Positions 16,674 through 24,500 are shown, numbered from the stretch's first letter. The stretch is DNA of 46,598 bases from Leptolinea sp. (GCA_012515195.1 JAAYYW010000168.1:1-46598); one strand, 5' to 3'. Notes: a model not told the origin generated them from the sequence alone. Translations and numbers: made by a program.

Positions 16674-16720
16674 GGACACTTTGTGTTGTAAGCGGATGTT
16701 AAAAATTGGACATTTTGTGT
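16674..16720 (+). repeat. Paired GGACA(C/T)TTTGTGT direct repeat
   Basis: GGACACTTTGTGT at 16674-16686 and GGACATTTTGTGT at 16708-16720 are 34 bp apart, about three helical turns on the same DNA face. They lie in an otherwise empty stretch (16548-16807) upstream of a small membrane-protein gene. They could be a tandem operator or the remains of an insertion-sequence end of the IS21 type, whose termini carry similar repeated blocks; neither can be decided here. Confidence 0.45.
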
Positions 16721-16807
16721 CTTGTATAGGGTCTTGTATGTTGTTACACTCAAAATGCACATTGGCTAGAGGAATATGAATGGATTCATTTGTGTTTGGA
16801 GGTAAAA

Positions 16808-17071
16808 ATGAAACCATCGAAGCCAAGAGCGATCCTGTTTGGATTTATCACATTACTGACGGGTTTTACATTAGCAGGTCTTACAAGTTTTGTCTATCAA
16901 CCCGGACCGGCTAAAGAAACAACTCCAACCAGATACTCTCAGGGTTTATCCCTATCGCTTATTTGCTGGGGCTTTACCCTAACTACGATCCCATTCCGTC
17001 ACAATCAGATAAGGGCTGCCCGCTATGCCCACGGAACACCATCTGTCTGCCCTGTTATGTTGGCCGAATAG
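16808..17071 (+). CDS. Small membrane protein, unknown
   Basis: 87 residues from the ATG at 16808, which has a strong GGAGG (16798-16802) 5 nt upstream; a start at 16790 would place that site inside the gene. One clear N-terminal hydrophobic segment (about residues 9-30, basic residues before it) and a second, weaker one (about 50-68). The C-terminal third is polar with one Cys. No family is recognised. It lies between the YibE/F gene and P3. The ribosome site is the main support; coding statistics are not available. Confidence 0.5.
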   Translation: MKPSKPRAILFGFITLLTGFTLAGLTSFVYQPGPAKETTPTRYSQGLSLSLICWGFTLTTIPFRHNQIRAARYAHGTPSVCPVMLAE

Positions 17072-17112
17072 AGATATTTCTTCCTTTCAGAGACAATGCC
17101 TGAGAAATTAAT

Positions 17113-17141
17113 TGAGCCACTATTGCTCATTGCTTTTTTTT
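17113..17141 (+). terminator. Weak hairpin with T8 run before P3
   Basis: TGAGC (17113-17117) and GCTCA (17125-17129) form a 5-bp stem followed by a run of eight T (17134-17141). It could end the small membrane-protein transcript. Only 24 nt separate it from the P3 ATG, so P3 must either be transcribed through it or have a promoter overlapping it. Confidence 0.4.
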
Positions 17142-17165
17142 GCAGGTCGATTCAAGGAGGACGAT

Positions 17166-18134
17166 ATGAAACAGAATATTTTGATCAAAGGACTGTACGC
17201 TCTCATGTCAGTTGTCATGGTGCTTTTGCTATCTGGTTCCATGATGCCTGCCCAACAGATCCAGGAGGTTGAGCATAAGGATATGCCCGGCTCGCCCATC
17301 GGAAAGGTCATGCAAACTGTTCATGACCAGGTTGACGATAAAACAGCCAGTAATAAACAGGCATTTGGCGGCGATGATTTCAAAAACGGGAAATATGAGC
17401 GGCCGTTCGACCAGGATATGAACTATATACCTCAGGCTGATCTGATGACAATAAAAATGAGCCGCGAGGATCCTCTCTGGATATATGTTCAGTTCATGGT
17501 CACCGGAAAATTCGCTGACAGCCCGAGTACCACCCCGCAGTTTATGGTGGAATTGGATACAGACCTGGATAATCGCGGAAATTATCTGGTTGTAACCGGA
17601 ATGCCGGCTTCAACGGAGTGGTCTGTGGAACCGGTTCGAGTTTTGTCCAATCCCGATTTCAATGTGGGCGGCACCGACCCTGTCAAACCGGATGAGAATA
17701 AGTCTGAAGGGCGTGGATATTATGAAGAATTGTTTGTCAACGGTGAAGGCAGCGATCCCGACCTTGCCTGGTCGCGTCTTTCTGCTGACGACCCTGCCAT
17801 GGTGGAATTGGCCTTTAAGAATACGTTGACCGGTGGAGAAAAAGGCAAATTCATCTGGCTGCCCTGGTCAAACGTAGGGATGACAGATCTTTCCATGGTT
17901 GAGTTCAATGACCACTTCACGTATGAAGAAGCAGGTTACCCTCTGAAGGAAGACGCGGAAAATTATCCGATCAAGGCGATATGGGGAGTGGACAATACCT
18001 GCCGTGTAGCTTCCAATTTCACTCCCGAAGGGTATATGCCCGGATTGTGCCCGGATTACTCACCTGCCATTCCCGTGACCGGTAACAAACCAAAAATGTG
18101 CTGTGCAAATGGGAGATGCTTCCCCTGCCCTTGA
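17166..18134 (+). CDS. P3: array-family secreted protein, function unknown
   Basis: 322 residues from the ATG at 17166 (AAGGAGG upstream). It has a cleavable-type signal peptide of about 32 residues and no lipobox cysteine, unlike P1, P2 and P4. Family blocks: QTVHDQV, AFGGDDFKNGKYERPFD, acidic loop DTDLDNRG, LSNPDFNVGG, LAFKNTLTGGEKGKFIW, then a variant of the Trp block (LPWSNVGMTDL) and FNDHFTYEEAGYP, YPIKAIWGVDNTCR, PGLCP. The Trp block and FNDHF make it closest to P5. The C-terminus is Cys-rich (CCANGRCFPCP), suggesting extra disulfides or a metal site outside the cell. Confidence 0.84.
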   Translation: MKQNILIKGLYALMSVVMVLLLSGSMMPAQQIQEVEHKDMPGSPIGKVMQTVHDQVDDKTASNKQAFGGDDFKNGKYERPFDQDMNYIPQADLMTIKMSREDPLWIYVQFMVTGKFADSPSTTPQFMVELDTDLDNRGNYLVVTGMPASTEWSVEPVRVLSNPDFNVGGTDPVKPDENKSEGRGYYEELFVNGEGSDPDLAWSRLSADDPAMVELAFKNTLTGGEKGKFIWLPWSNVGMTDLSMVEFNDHFTYEEAGYPLKEDAENYPIKAIWGVDNTCRVASNFTPEGYMPGLCPDYSPAIPVTGNKPKMCCANGRCFPCP

Positions 18135-18182
18135 AATCCAGAGATTCGTTTAACCTGCTGATCATTTTTTATGGAGTAAAAA

Positions 18183-18191
18183 TGGCATAAT
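18183..18191 (+). promoter_or_regulatory. Leaderless extended -10 promoter of P4
   Basis: TGG-CATAAT (CATAAT at 18186-18191, 5/6 match, preceded by TGn) lies exactly 6 nt before the P4 ATG at 18198. A GGAG at 18173-18176 is 21 nt from that ATG, too far to serve as its ribosome site. Confidence 0.6.
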
Positions 18192-18197
18192 ACGGGG

Positions 18198-19166
18198 ATG
18201 TTTAAACCCGTAATCTATGCCTGTCTCCACATAATACCAATTCTGGTTTGCCTGTTATTTTTGGCTGGCTGTGGTCCATCTGTGGATCGTAATGGGCTGA
18301 ACATGGAAATCGCACAGGCGACTATCGTTGATCCTACTACAACCGCATCGCTTCCGGATATTACTCCTACCGTAAATCAAATCGCAGCCCGGGGAGTAGA
18401 AATCGAAAAGAAACTACCCTTAGAACCCGGGGGTACGGCTCAGATCATTCATGACCAAACCTGTGCAGCTACAGCCAGTAAAAAACGCGCCGCGGGCGGA
18501 GACGAATATAAGGAAGGGAGATTTGAGCGTCCCTTCGATAAAGAAATGAACTACCTTCCGGCGCTGGACATCAACCGGGCGGAACTTTTCCGGCCCAAAG
18601 ATGGATGGATTTATCTTAAAATTCATCTGATGGATGAGCCGGCACAGGCACCGGTAGTTTATGGTGTTGAACTGGATCTGAACATTGATGGGAGGGGAGA
18701 CCTACTAATTCAGGCATTGGCACCGGAAACCACAGATTGGGCAGAAACCGGGATCAAGGTATGGTGGGATAGCGATGGTGATGTCGGCGGGCAGGTCATT
18801 AACCGCAGCGACCCGGTCGGCTTCAAGGGAAGCGGTTTCGAAAGTCTCAAGGTTGACACTGCGGGCGAAAAAAACACCGGGCAGATCTTTACCCGGCTGA
18901 ATGAGAGGGGACTGGATATTGCTGTCAGCGAAGAGATAATTGGCGGCGTGAATGGGAAGTTCACATGGAAACCGTATACAGACGGTGTCCCTTACTCTCC
19001 AACCCGGTACGACATCAATGATTATTATTTACTGATTGAAGCTGGTTCAGCCATTCAGGGTGAAAAGGACTATCCATTAAAGGAATTGTTTTCCGTAGAT
19101 AATACCTGCCGTGGGCTTTCCGGTCTGATGCCATCCGGAAAAGAACAGGGAGTTTGTCCACCATAA
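18198..19166 (+). CDS. P4: array-family lipoprotein, function unknown
   Basis: 322 residues. Signal sequence with lipobox FLAGC, then a short Thr/Pro linker. Family blocks: IIHDQ, RAAGGDEYKEGRFERPFD, acidic loop DLNIDGRGD, a second acidic element DSDGDVGG, FTWKPYTDG, YDINDYYLLIEAGS, YPLKELFSVDNTCR and GVCPP. It has the WKPYTDG version of the Trp block shared with P1/P2, but the DGRGD and DVGG blocks are nearer the P3/P5 form, so it is intermediate. An additional Cys follows HDQT. It is probably transcribed from its own leaderless promoter. Confidence 0.84.
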   Translation: MFKPVIYACLHIIPILVCLLFLAGCGPSVDRNGLNMEIAQATIVDPTTTASLPDITPTVNQIAARGVEIEKKLPLEPGGTAQIIHDQTCAATASKKRAAGGDEYKEGRFERPFDKEMNYLPALDINRAELFRPKDGWIYLKIHLMDEPAQAPVVYGVELDLNIDGRGDLLIQALAPETTDWAETGIKVWWDSDGDVGGQVINRSDPVGFKGSGFESLKVDTAGEKNTGQIFTRLNERGLDIAVSEEIIGGVNGKFTWKPYTDGVPYSPTRYDINDYYLLIEAGSAIQGEKDYPLKELFSVDNTCRGLSGLMPSGKEQGVCPP

Positions 19167-19460
19167 TCAGGTGGATTGTGTTGGTTATCCCATTGATAAT
19201 GGATCAGGTATTTTTGTCAAGAAATAATTCCATTATTGGAACAAACCTTTGAACAAACAAGAACTTAGGGAGAAGATTGTTATTCCCATCCCAAGGCAGG
19301 TTGCTTTCAGTTTAAAAAACTTGCCTTTATATCTCTTTATGCGCGGTTTCCGGCTAATTTAGATAGCATTAACTCTGAATTAATGGTATTTTTAATAGTA
19401 CGTTTGTAATCTCAAAGTGTTGGTTCATTAAAAAGATGTTTTTCATAAATGGAGGGATAC
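19167..19460. other. Intergenic stretch between P4 and P5
   Basis: No gene is supported. An inverted repeat AAGGCAGGTT (19293-19302) / AACTTGCCTT (19318-19327), one G-U pair, could be a weak terminator or leader structure. The last 100 bp are very AT-rich, as expected for a promoter region, but no clean -35/-10 pair was found. GGAGGG at 19452-19457 is the P5 ribosome site. Confidence 0.35.
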
Positions 19461-20360
19461 ATGAAATATTTGAAATCAGTAAACATCGTAGCGATCATCA
19501 TGGTAGTAGCAATGGCGTTGGGGGCTTTCAGCTCTCCCGTAGCAGCAGCTGACAGCGACCCGAACAAACCAGGCGAAATGCCAACAATAAAAACTCAAAC
19601 CGTCCATGACCAGTCTAATGAAAATACTGCCAGCGACAAAACCGCTTTTGGCGGTGATGTTTTCAACCTTGGATGGTATGAACGACCATTTGACCAGGAT
19701 ATGAACTATCTTCCCTTTATCGATCTTCAGACTGTCCTGATGAACCGCCAGGATCCCAACTGGGTCTACGTGAAGATGTCCATGGTCAATGCCATTGAAG
19801 AAGGTGCTGACAGTAAACCGTTATACGGTTTGGAAATGGACACAGATCTGGACAACCGGGGAGAATTCCTCATCACGGTCACAGCACCACGTGGAACAGA
19901 GTGGGCTACTGATGGAGTCACTGTGCTATCCAACTCTGACAACATGATCGGCGGGGTTAAACCGGTTCTCGCGGATACAAACCCATATGAAGGAAAGGGA
20001 TACGATACTGAAGTATTCAAATCCGGTGAGGGCGATGATCCCAATCTGGTATTTGCGAGAATGTCGCCATCTGACCCCAAGACGCTTGAAATTGCCTTCA
20101 AACACAGTTTTGTTGGCGGCGCAAAGGGGAAGTATATGTGGTTTCCATGGGCCATGGTCGGCATGCAGGACCCGACCAAGATGGAATTCAATGATCACTT
20201 TTCTCGCGATGAAGCCGGCTCTCCCATAAAAACGGAGGGAAAGTATTACCCGGTGAAAGCTGTCTGGGGTGTAGATAACACAGGCCGTGTTCCATCAGGA
20301 TTCGAACCAACAGGCCTTATGCCCGGACTTATTGAGAGTCTGCAACCAAAACCACAATAA
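19461..20360 (+). CDS. P5: array-family secreted protein, function unknown
   Basis: 299 residues from the ATG at 19461 (GGAGGG upstream; the ATG at 19449 contains that site). Signal peptide ending near VAAA, no lipobox. Family blocks: QTVHDQS, AFGGDVFNLGWYERPFD, acidic loop DTDLDNRG, LSNSDNMIGG, IAFKHSFVGGAKGKYMW, FPWAMVGMQDP, FNDHFSRDEAGSP, YPVKAVWGVDNTGR, then PGLIES. Both C-terminal cysteines conserved in P1-P4 (VDNTC and PGLC) are replaced here, Gly and Ile respectively. It pairs with P3 by the Trp block and soluble signal peptide. Role unknown; it is well separated from P4 and ends before a GC-rich hairpin. Confidence 0.84.
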   Translation: MKYLKSVNIVAIIMVVAMALGAFSSPVAAADSDPNKPGEMPTIKTQTVHDQSNENTASDKTAFGGDVFNLGWYERPFDQDMNYLPFIDLQTVLMNRQDPNWVYVKMSMVNAIEEGADSKPLYGLEMDTDLDNRGEFLITVTAPRGTEWATDGVTVLSNSDNMIGGVKPVLADTNPYEGKGYDTEVFKSGEGDDPNLVFARMSPSDPKTLEIAFKHSFVGGAKGKYMWFPWAMVGMQDPTKMEFNDHFSRDEAGSPIKTEGKYYPVKAVWGVDNTGRVPSGFEPTGLMPGLIESLQPKPQ

Positions 20361-20388
20361 AATCTAAGCAAACCCTGTTAGATTGTTT

Positions 20389-20420
20389 CGGCCGCTCCTC
20401 GATATTGAAGGGAGCGGCCG
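20389..20420 (+). terminator. GC-rich hairpin after P5
   Basis: CGGCCGCTCC (20389-20398) and GGAGCGGCCG (20411-20420) form a perfect 10-bp stem with a 12-nt loop. There is no T run after it, so it may be a factor-dependent end or a leader structure. TATACT at 20428-20433 just downstream could be the -10 box for pfkA. Confidence 0.55.
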
Positions 20421-20463
20421 GTTACGTTATACTGGGTGTCTCGATTTGATCCATGGAGGGATG

Positions 20464-21585
20464 ATGACCAAATTTGTCGGTGTGCTCACTGCTGGTGGAG
20501 ATACCCCCGGCCTCAACGCAGCCCTGCGCGGTTTTGGAAAAGCCGCGATTGAAGAATACGGTATGGAAGTGATCGGATTTTACGAGGGATACCGGGGGCT
20601 GATGCAAAACCGGACCGTCCGTCTGGATGGGTCCAATCTTTCCGGTATTCTCACGCGCGGGGGTACCATCTTGGGTACCAGTCGCGACAAACCGAACAAT
20701 ATGCCCATGGGCGGCCAATTCCTAGATATGACCGACACCATGGTCGAGAATTATGAACGGCATCACCTGGATGTGCTTGTTTGCATCGGCGGGGGTGGAA
20801 CACACAAAAGTGCGGCTAAACTGATGAAAAAAGGGATCAATGTTGTGACGATCCCCAAAACAATTGACAATGATCTTTGTGGCACAGACCATAGCATAGG
20901 GTTCGATACCGCCCTGGGAATTGCCACTGATGCCGTTGACAGACTTCATAGCACAGCTCACAGCCATCACCGGATCATTGTGGTCGAGATCATGGGGCAT
21001 AATACCGGCTGGCTGGCTCTTGGTTCGGGTATAGCCGGTGGCGCAGATGTGATTCTCATACCGGAAATACCGTATGAAACACAATCAGTTGCTGAAGCTA
21101 TTTTGCAACGCAGCCGTGGAGGCAAGCGATTCAGCATTGTGGCCGTATCCGAAGGGGCAATGAGTGTAGAGAATTCGCTGGTATTCAAACAGGCTCTGGC
21201 AGACCTGGAAGAAGCAAAAAAAGGCCCCGACCGGGAAACAGCCCAGGCCAGGGTGCAGGAAATCCAGCAAGCCCATACGGCGAATACGATCAACCTAGCT
21301 GCAGAGCTGGAAAAACTGACCGGGTTGGAATCGCGGGTGACTATTCTGGGCTATGTACAACGGGGAGGAACACCTTCTGCTTACGACCGTTTACTGGCGA
21401 CACGATTGGGAACAGCAGCTGCGAATTTTATAGCAGATGGTTTGTGTGGTGTTATGGTCGCTGCGCGCGGTGAAGGCATTGAACCGGTAAAACTGGAAAA
21501 AATTGTCGGCAAACGAAACGTCGTACCGGTGGACCACCCATGGGTGGTCAGTGCCCGTAACGTGGGAACCAACCTCGGTGATTAA
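20464..21585 (+). CDS. pfkA: 6-phosphofructokinase
   Basis: Phosphorylates fructose 6-phosphate in glycolysis. 373 residues. Visible motifs: N-terminal nucleotide-binding [13 protein letters not shown], the [11 protein letters not shown] loop, catalytic PKTIDNDL, the substrate segment [12 protein letters not shown], and PEIPYE. The GGGGT loop differs from both the GGDGS of ATP-type enzymes and GGDDT of typical pyrophosphate enzymes; such sequences occur in the group III/mixed-substrate branch, so the phosphate donor is not certain. Tandem ATGs at 20461 and 20464 follow GGAGGG directly; the second gives the better spacing. The 3' end overlaps the convergent esterase gene by 4 bp. Confidence 0.92.
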   Translation: MTKFVGVLTAGGDTPGLNAALRGFGKAAIEEYGMEVIGFYEGYRGLMQNRTVRLDGSNLSGILTRGGTILGTSRDKPNNMPMGGQFLDMTDTMVENYERHHLDVLVCIGGGGTHKSAAKLMKKGINVVTIPKTIDNDLCGTDHSIGFDTALGIATDAVDRLHSTAHSHHRIIVVEIMGHNTGWLALGSGIAGGADVILIPEIPYETQSVAEAILQRSRGGKRFSIVAVSEGAMSVENSLVFKQALADLEEAKKGPDRETAQARVQEIQQAHTANTINLAAELEKLTGLESRVTILGYVQRGGTPSAYDRLLATRLGTAAANFIADGLCGVMVAARGEGIEPVKLEKIVGKRNVVPVDHPWVVSARNVGTNLGD

Positions 21586-22559
21586 TCGATAATAAGCGGG
21601 GGCTCTTCGTCATGCCAGCCGGCGGAATACCACCGCAAATAATCCCCCACATGGTTTGACCAGTATTCTTCTGTATGTTCCCCGTTATTAATATGCCATT
21701 CATGGGGTACATTATAGGCAGTAAGTATCCCTTCAAATTGGCTGGCTGGAGCCATTCCGCTATCAAGAATCCCAATGTCAATATAAACTCTTGGCATTTC
21801 GTCCTGATCAATCTTCGTGAGCCATCGTGGAGCGGATGCCAGGTCACCAATGAAGGGCGGAAGACTATGCGCGCCTATCGACTGGAAGTATTCTGGTTGA
21901 GATAATCCAATATGTACCGCCCATCCGGCGCCCCGCGAAAGCCCGCCGATGGCCCGGCAAGATCGTTCTGCGCAAACGGGATAGTTTTCTTCCATATAAG
22001 GGAGTAGACCATCGATCAATGCTTCACCAAATCCATCTTCGTACGGATTGTCGGTGGATTGCTCTTCAAACGGCATGAGGATAAGAAAAGGGTTAACCTC
22101 ACCAGAGTGGATCAACTTATCAGCGGTTTCATCCACACCCAGGCGATCCCACTGGTCATTTTTATAAAGCATTCCATGGATCATAATCACGTACGGATAC
22201 GGTTTTTCCGGATAATCAGAATAACAGGGGGGAAAATAGACCTTGACCTTAAGCGGATAGGAAAGTGATGAATTAGGTATTTCAATGTCTTCCAACCGGC
22301 CCTGCTCTTCATGGCATGTTTCCGGTGTAGGAGTCAAAGTGGGCTGCTTTGTCGGTTCTGGCTTTGTTGGTTTAACAGTTGGAGAAATCACCGCGGTTTG
22401 TGTAGGAATGATCTTGCTTACCGGCTCATCCACACTGGCAGAAGCACTATCAACGGTGCAACCGCCAATAGCCAGGGCAAACCCGATCCAGGCGGTAAAG
22501 ATCAGGGATGTCAGAAAAAAAAAGCTTTGTTTCCGGTTTTTTGTTTCTGGGGTTTGCAC
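21582..22559 (-). CDS. Lipid-anchored alpha/beta-hydrolase esterase
   Basis: 325 residues. GTG start at 22559 with AAGGAAG upstream. The N-terminus has basic residues, a hydrophobic run and lipobox IGGC, then a Thr/Pro/Lys linker to about residue 80. The catalytic domain resembles the esterase D / Fes / antigen 85-type fold: YVIMIHGM (oxyanion region), nucleophile S208 in GGLSRGA, and a likely acid and histidine in GILDSG and [10 protein letters not shown]. It probably cleaves an ester on carbohydrate, ferulate or siderophore-like substrates at the cell surface; the substrate is not readable. It converges on pfkA with a 4-bp overlap. Confidence 0.85.
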   Translation of the reverse strand: MQTPETKNRKQSFFFLTSLIFTAWIGFALAIGGCTVDSASASVDEPVSKIIPTQTAVISPTVKPTKPEPTKQPTLTPTPETCHEEQGRLEDIEIPNSSLSYPLKVKVYFPPCYSDYPEKPYPYVIMIHGMLYKNDQWDRLGVDETADKLIHSGEVNPFLILMPFEEQSTDNPYEDGFGEALIDGLLPYMEENYPVCAERSCRAIGGLSRGAGWAVHIGLSQPEYFQSIGAHSLPPFIGDLASAPRWLTKIDQDEMPRVYIDIGILDSGMAPASQFEGILTAYNVPHEWHINNGEHTEEYWSNHVGDYLRWYSAGWHDEEPPLIID

Positions 22560-22572
22560 GCGTAAAACTTCC

Positions 22573-22602
22573 TTGACGTGGTAGTGATTTCCGGATTATA
22601 CT
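22573..22602 (+). promoter_or_regulatory. tRNA-Pro promoter
   Basis: TTGACG (22573-22578), an 18-bp spacer and TATACT (22597-22602). Transcription would start a few bases before the tRNA 5' end at 22611. Confidence 0.65.
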
Positions 22603-22610
22603 CGAACAGC

Positions 22611-22683
22611 CGGGGTGTAGCGCAGTTGGCAGCGCACCGCGTTTGGGACGCGGGGGTCGGCGGTTCAAGTCCGCCCACCCCGA
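22611..22683 (+). tRNA. tRNA-Pro, anticodon TGG
   Basis: The 73-nt cloverleaf folds completely: acceptor CGGGGTG/CACCCCG with discriminator A, D stem GCGC/GCGC, anticodon stem CCGCG/CGCGG around TTTGGGA, and T stem GGCGG/CCGCC around TTCAAGT. The anticodon TGG (22644-22646) reads CCN proline codons. CCA is not encoded. Confidence 0.96.
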
Positions 22684-22699
22684 CTGTTTTGATTAATGC

Positions 22700-23029
22700 A
22701 TGTTTATAGATCATTCCATGACATCAAAAAAGATCGACGGCATAATTGAAACGGCTCGATATGATCCGGAAGGAAAAATCAGTCTGGTACGGGTTTATGA
22801 AAAACGGGGTTCAACCTTTTCAGACCTGGTACTTCTGACCAGAGAACAGTTTATTTCAAAGTTGCGGACCGGAAAAAAGTTCTATGTGGGAAAACGAATA
22901 CCATATCAAGCCAGCACATTTGAACTTGGAGACCCGGTCAGCACTGCAGACCGGTCAGGATTCGAAGTGGTTATTTCAGGACCGGGTCGTGGGATTCACG
23001 ATTATCTACCGGATGTCCCTCTGTTTTGA
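22700..23029 (+). CDS. Small conserved-looking protein, unknown
   Basis: 109 residues (or 103 from the ATG at 22718). Soluble, basic, with an N-terminal strand pattern (GIIETARYDPEGKISLVRVYEKRG), LLTREQFISKLRTGKKFYVGKR in the middle, and a C-terminal strand. No catalytic motif or known family is recognised. Neither start has a good ribosome site; the gene begins 16 bp after the tRNA and may be carried on its primary transcript. Its stop codon overlaps a possible TTG start of the glycosyltransferase gene (TTGA), which supports it being a real operon member. Confidence 0.6.
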   Translation: MFIDHSMTSKKIDGIIETARYDPEGKISLVRVYEKRGSTFSDLVLLTREQFISKLRTGKKFYVGKRIPYQASTFELGDPVSTADRSGFEVVISGPGRGIHDYLPDVPLF

Positions 23030-23052
23030 GCAAATACATGATGGGGTGTGAG

Positions 23053-23793
23053 ATGAATCCGGCTGATACATTGCTGTATCTATCAATCATCCTGCCGGTG
23101 CATAATGAAGAACACCGGTTGCCTGTCACCCTGCAGGAACTGGAAATCTTCTTATCACAACAGAATTTCTCGTACGAAGTCATTATTGTCGAGAATGGCA
23201 GTCACGACCGGTCATACGAACTGGCTTACGAATTTTGTAAAGATCATCCGCGTTTTAAGGTTCTTCGCGAAAAGGAACGTGGAAAAGGGTTGGCTGTCCG
23301 GACCGGAATGTTAAATGCCCGGGGGCAATACCGCATGTTTTGCGATGTCGACTTCTCCATGCCGGTTGGTGAAATCCTGCGTTTTTTGCCGCCTAATAAT
23401 CCCAATGCAGATATCGTCATAGGATCACGCGAAGCACCCGGTGCAGTCCGTTATGATGAACCAGCTTACCGGCATTTCATCGGCAGGATTTTTAATACCA
23501 TGGTTCGGTTCGCCGTACTTCCTGCTCTTCAAGACTCACAATGCGGGTTTAAATTGTTTACTGGCGCGTGCGCCGATGATGTATTTCACAAACAGACATT
23601 GACCGGGATGTCTTTTGATGTCGAAGTTTTGTTTATTGCCAGACGGTCCGGATACAGGATCTCTGAAATTCCAGTCCCCTGGTATTTCAACCCGGACAGC
23701 CGTGTCCGCCTGTTGGATGATTCACTGCGTATGGCGGTCGATCTGTTTGTGATCCGCCGGAATGCCGCACGCGGAATCTATGGGTCGGGGTAA
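23053..23793 (+). CDS. Family 2 glycosyltransferase (dolichyl-P-glucose-synthase-like)
   Basis: 246 residues from the ATG at 23053; ATGs at 23038/23041 or a TTG at 23026 overlapping the previous stop are alternatives. GT-A fold motifs: SIILPVHNEE, IIVENGSHDRS, the donor-site DVDFSM, and QCGFKLF. The order and the SFDVEVLFIARRSGYRISEIPV segment match the DPMS/ALG5-like branch, which transfers a sugar from a nucleotide donor to a polyprenyl phosphate. No C-terminal membrane helices. It overlaps rnhB by 32 bp. Confidence 0.85.
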   Translation: MNPADTLLYLSIILPVHNEEHRLPVTLQELEIFLSQQNFSYEVIIVENGSHDRSYELAYEFCKDHPRFKVLREKERGKGLAVRTGMLNARGQYRMFCDVDFSMPVGEILRFLPPNNPNADIVIGSREAPGAVRYDEPAYRHFIGRIFNTMVRFAVLPALQDSQCGFKLFTGACADDVFHKQTLTGMSFDVEVLFIARRSGYRISEIPVPWYFNPDSRVRLLDDSLRMAVDLFVIRRNAARGIYGSG

Positions 23794-24448
23794 CGGAAAA
23801 TTCATTCCCCCGTCGAAGCCGGACCTTTCCTTTGAGAAAGAGCAATGGAAGGCTGGTTCGGTTTTAATTGCAGGCCTGGATGAAGCCGGCAGGGGGTCCT
23901 GGGCAGGACCGGTGATGGCAGGCGCGGTAATTCTTCCGTGTAATGACCAGGAACTTGAAGAAAAGCTTCTCGGAGTGAGGGATTCCAAACAATTGTCTGC
24001 CAACCAACGAGAAAAGTGGGCCAAGGTGATCCGGAAAATCGCCATAGCTGTTGCCTGGGGAAAAGCGGATTGTTTTGAAATTGACGAGATGGGGATACTT
24101 CCAGCCACGCGTTTGGCGATGTGCCGCGCCCTACAGGGATTGGATCAGGTCGTGGACCATTTGCTGATTGATGCGGTAAAACTACCCATGGTCAACATCC
24201 CGCAAACCAGCCTCATCAAAGGAGATGCGCGCTCTCTGACCATCGCGGCTGCTTCGATCATTGCCAAGACAGAGCGGGACCATCTTATGGAATTATTGGA
24301 AGAAAAAATACCAGGATATGGCTTCTCCCGGCATAAAGGCTATGGGACTTTTTATCACCGGCAGGCATTGGCCGAAAGGGGAGTCTCACCAGAACACCGT
24401 CGGAGCTACCTGCCCATCCGCTCTCTACTGGAAACGACCAAACAATAA
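23762..24448 (+). CDS. rnhB: Ribonuclease HII
   Basis: Removes RNA from RNA-DNA hybrids, including single ribonucleotides. 228 residues with the GLDEAGRG motif (D40, E41), the third acid in LLIDAV, the KGDARSLTIAAASIIAKTERD block and the SRHKGYGTFYH tail. The loop after the first motif reads GSWAGPV rather than the usual GPLAGPV. The start at 23762 lies within the glycosyltransferase gene; 23780 is an alternative. It is the last gene of the operon, and a terminator overlaps its stop codon. Confidence 0.95.
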   Translation: MPHAESMGRGNGKFIPPSKPDLSFEKEQWKAGSVLIAGLDEAGRGSWAGPVMAGAVILPCNDQELEEKLLGVRDSKQLSANQREKWAKVIRKIAIAVAWGKADCFEIDEMGILPATRLAMCRALQGLDQVVDHLLIDAVKLPMVNIPQTSLIKGDARSLTIAAASIIAKTERDHLMELLEEKIPGYGFSRHKGYGTFYHRQALAERGVSPEHRRSYLPIRSLLETTKQ

Positions 24449-24477
24449 AGCCAGCCTTTTCACAGGCTGGCTTTTTC
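24447..24477 (+). terminator. Terminator after rnhB
   Basis: An 11-bp stem, AAAGCCAGCCT (24447-24457) with AGGCTGGCTTT (24464-24474), a 6-nt loop and following T's; it begins within the rnhB stop codon. The reverse strand is also T-rich after the stem, so it may also end the ATPase gene that converges on it. Confidence 0.9.
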
Positions 24478-24500
24478 ATTCCTGGTATTACGACAGAAAC

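Noticed and set aside
18182..18190. Two-codon ORF (ATG GCA TAA) with GGAG before P4
   Set aside because: The GGAG and ATG here look coincidental. The sequence is better explained as a -10 box for leaderless P4.
22611..22683. tRNA-Pro as an integration site of a mobile element
   Set aside because: No repeat of the tRNA 3' end, integrase or phage gene was seen downstream in the window.
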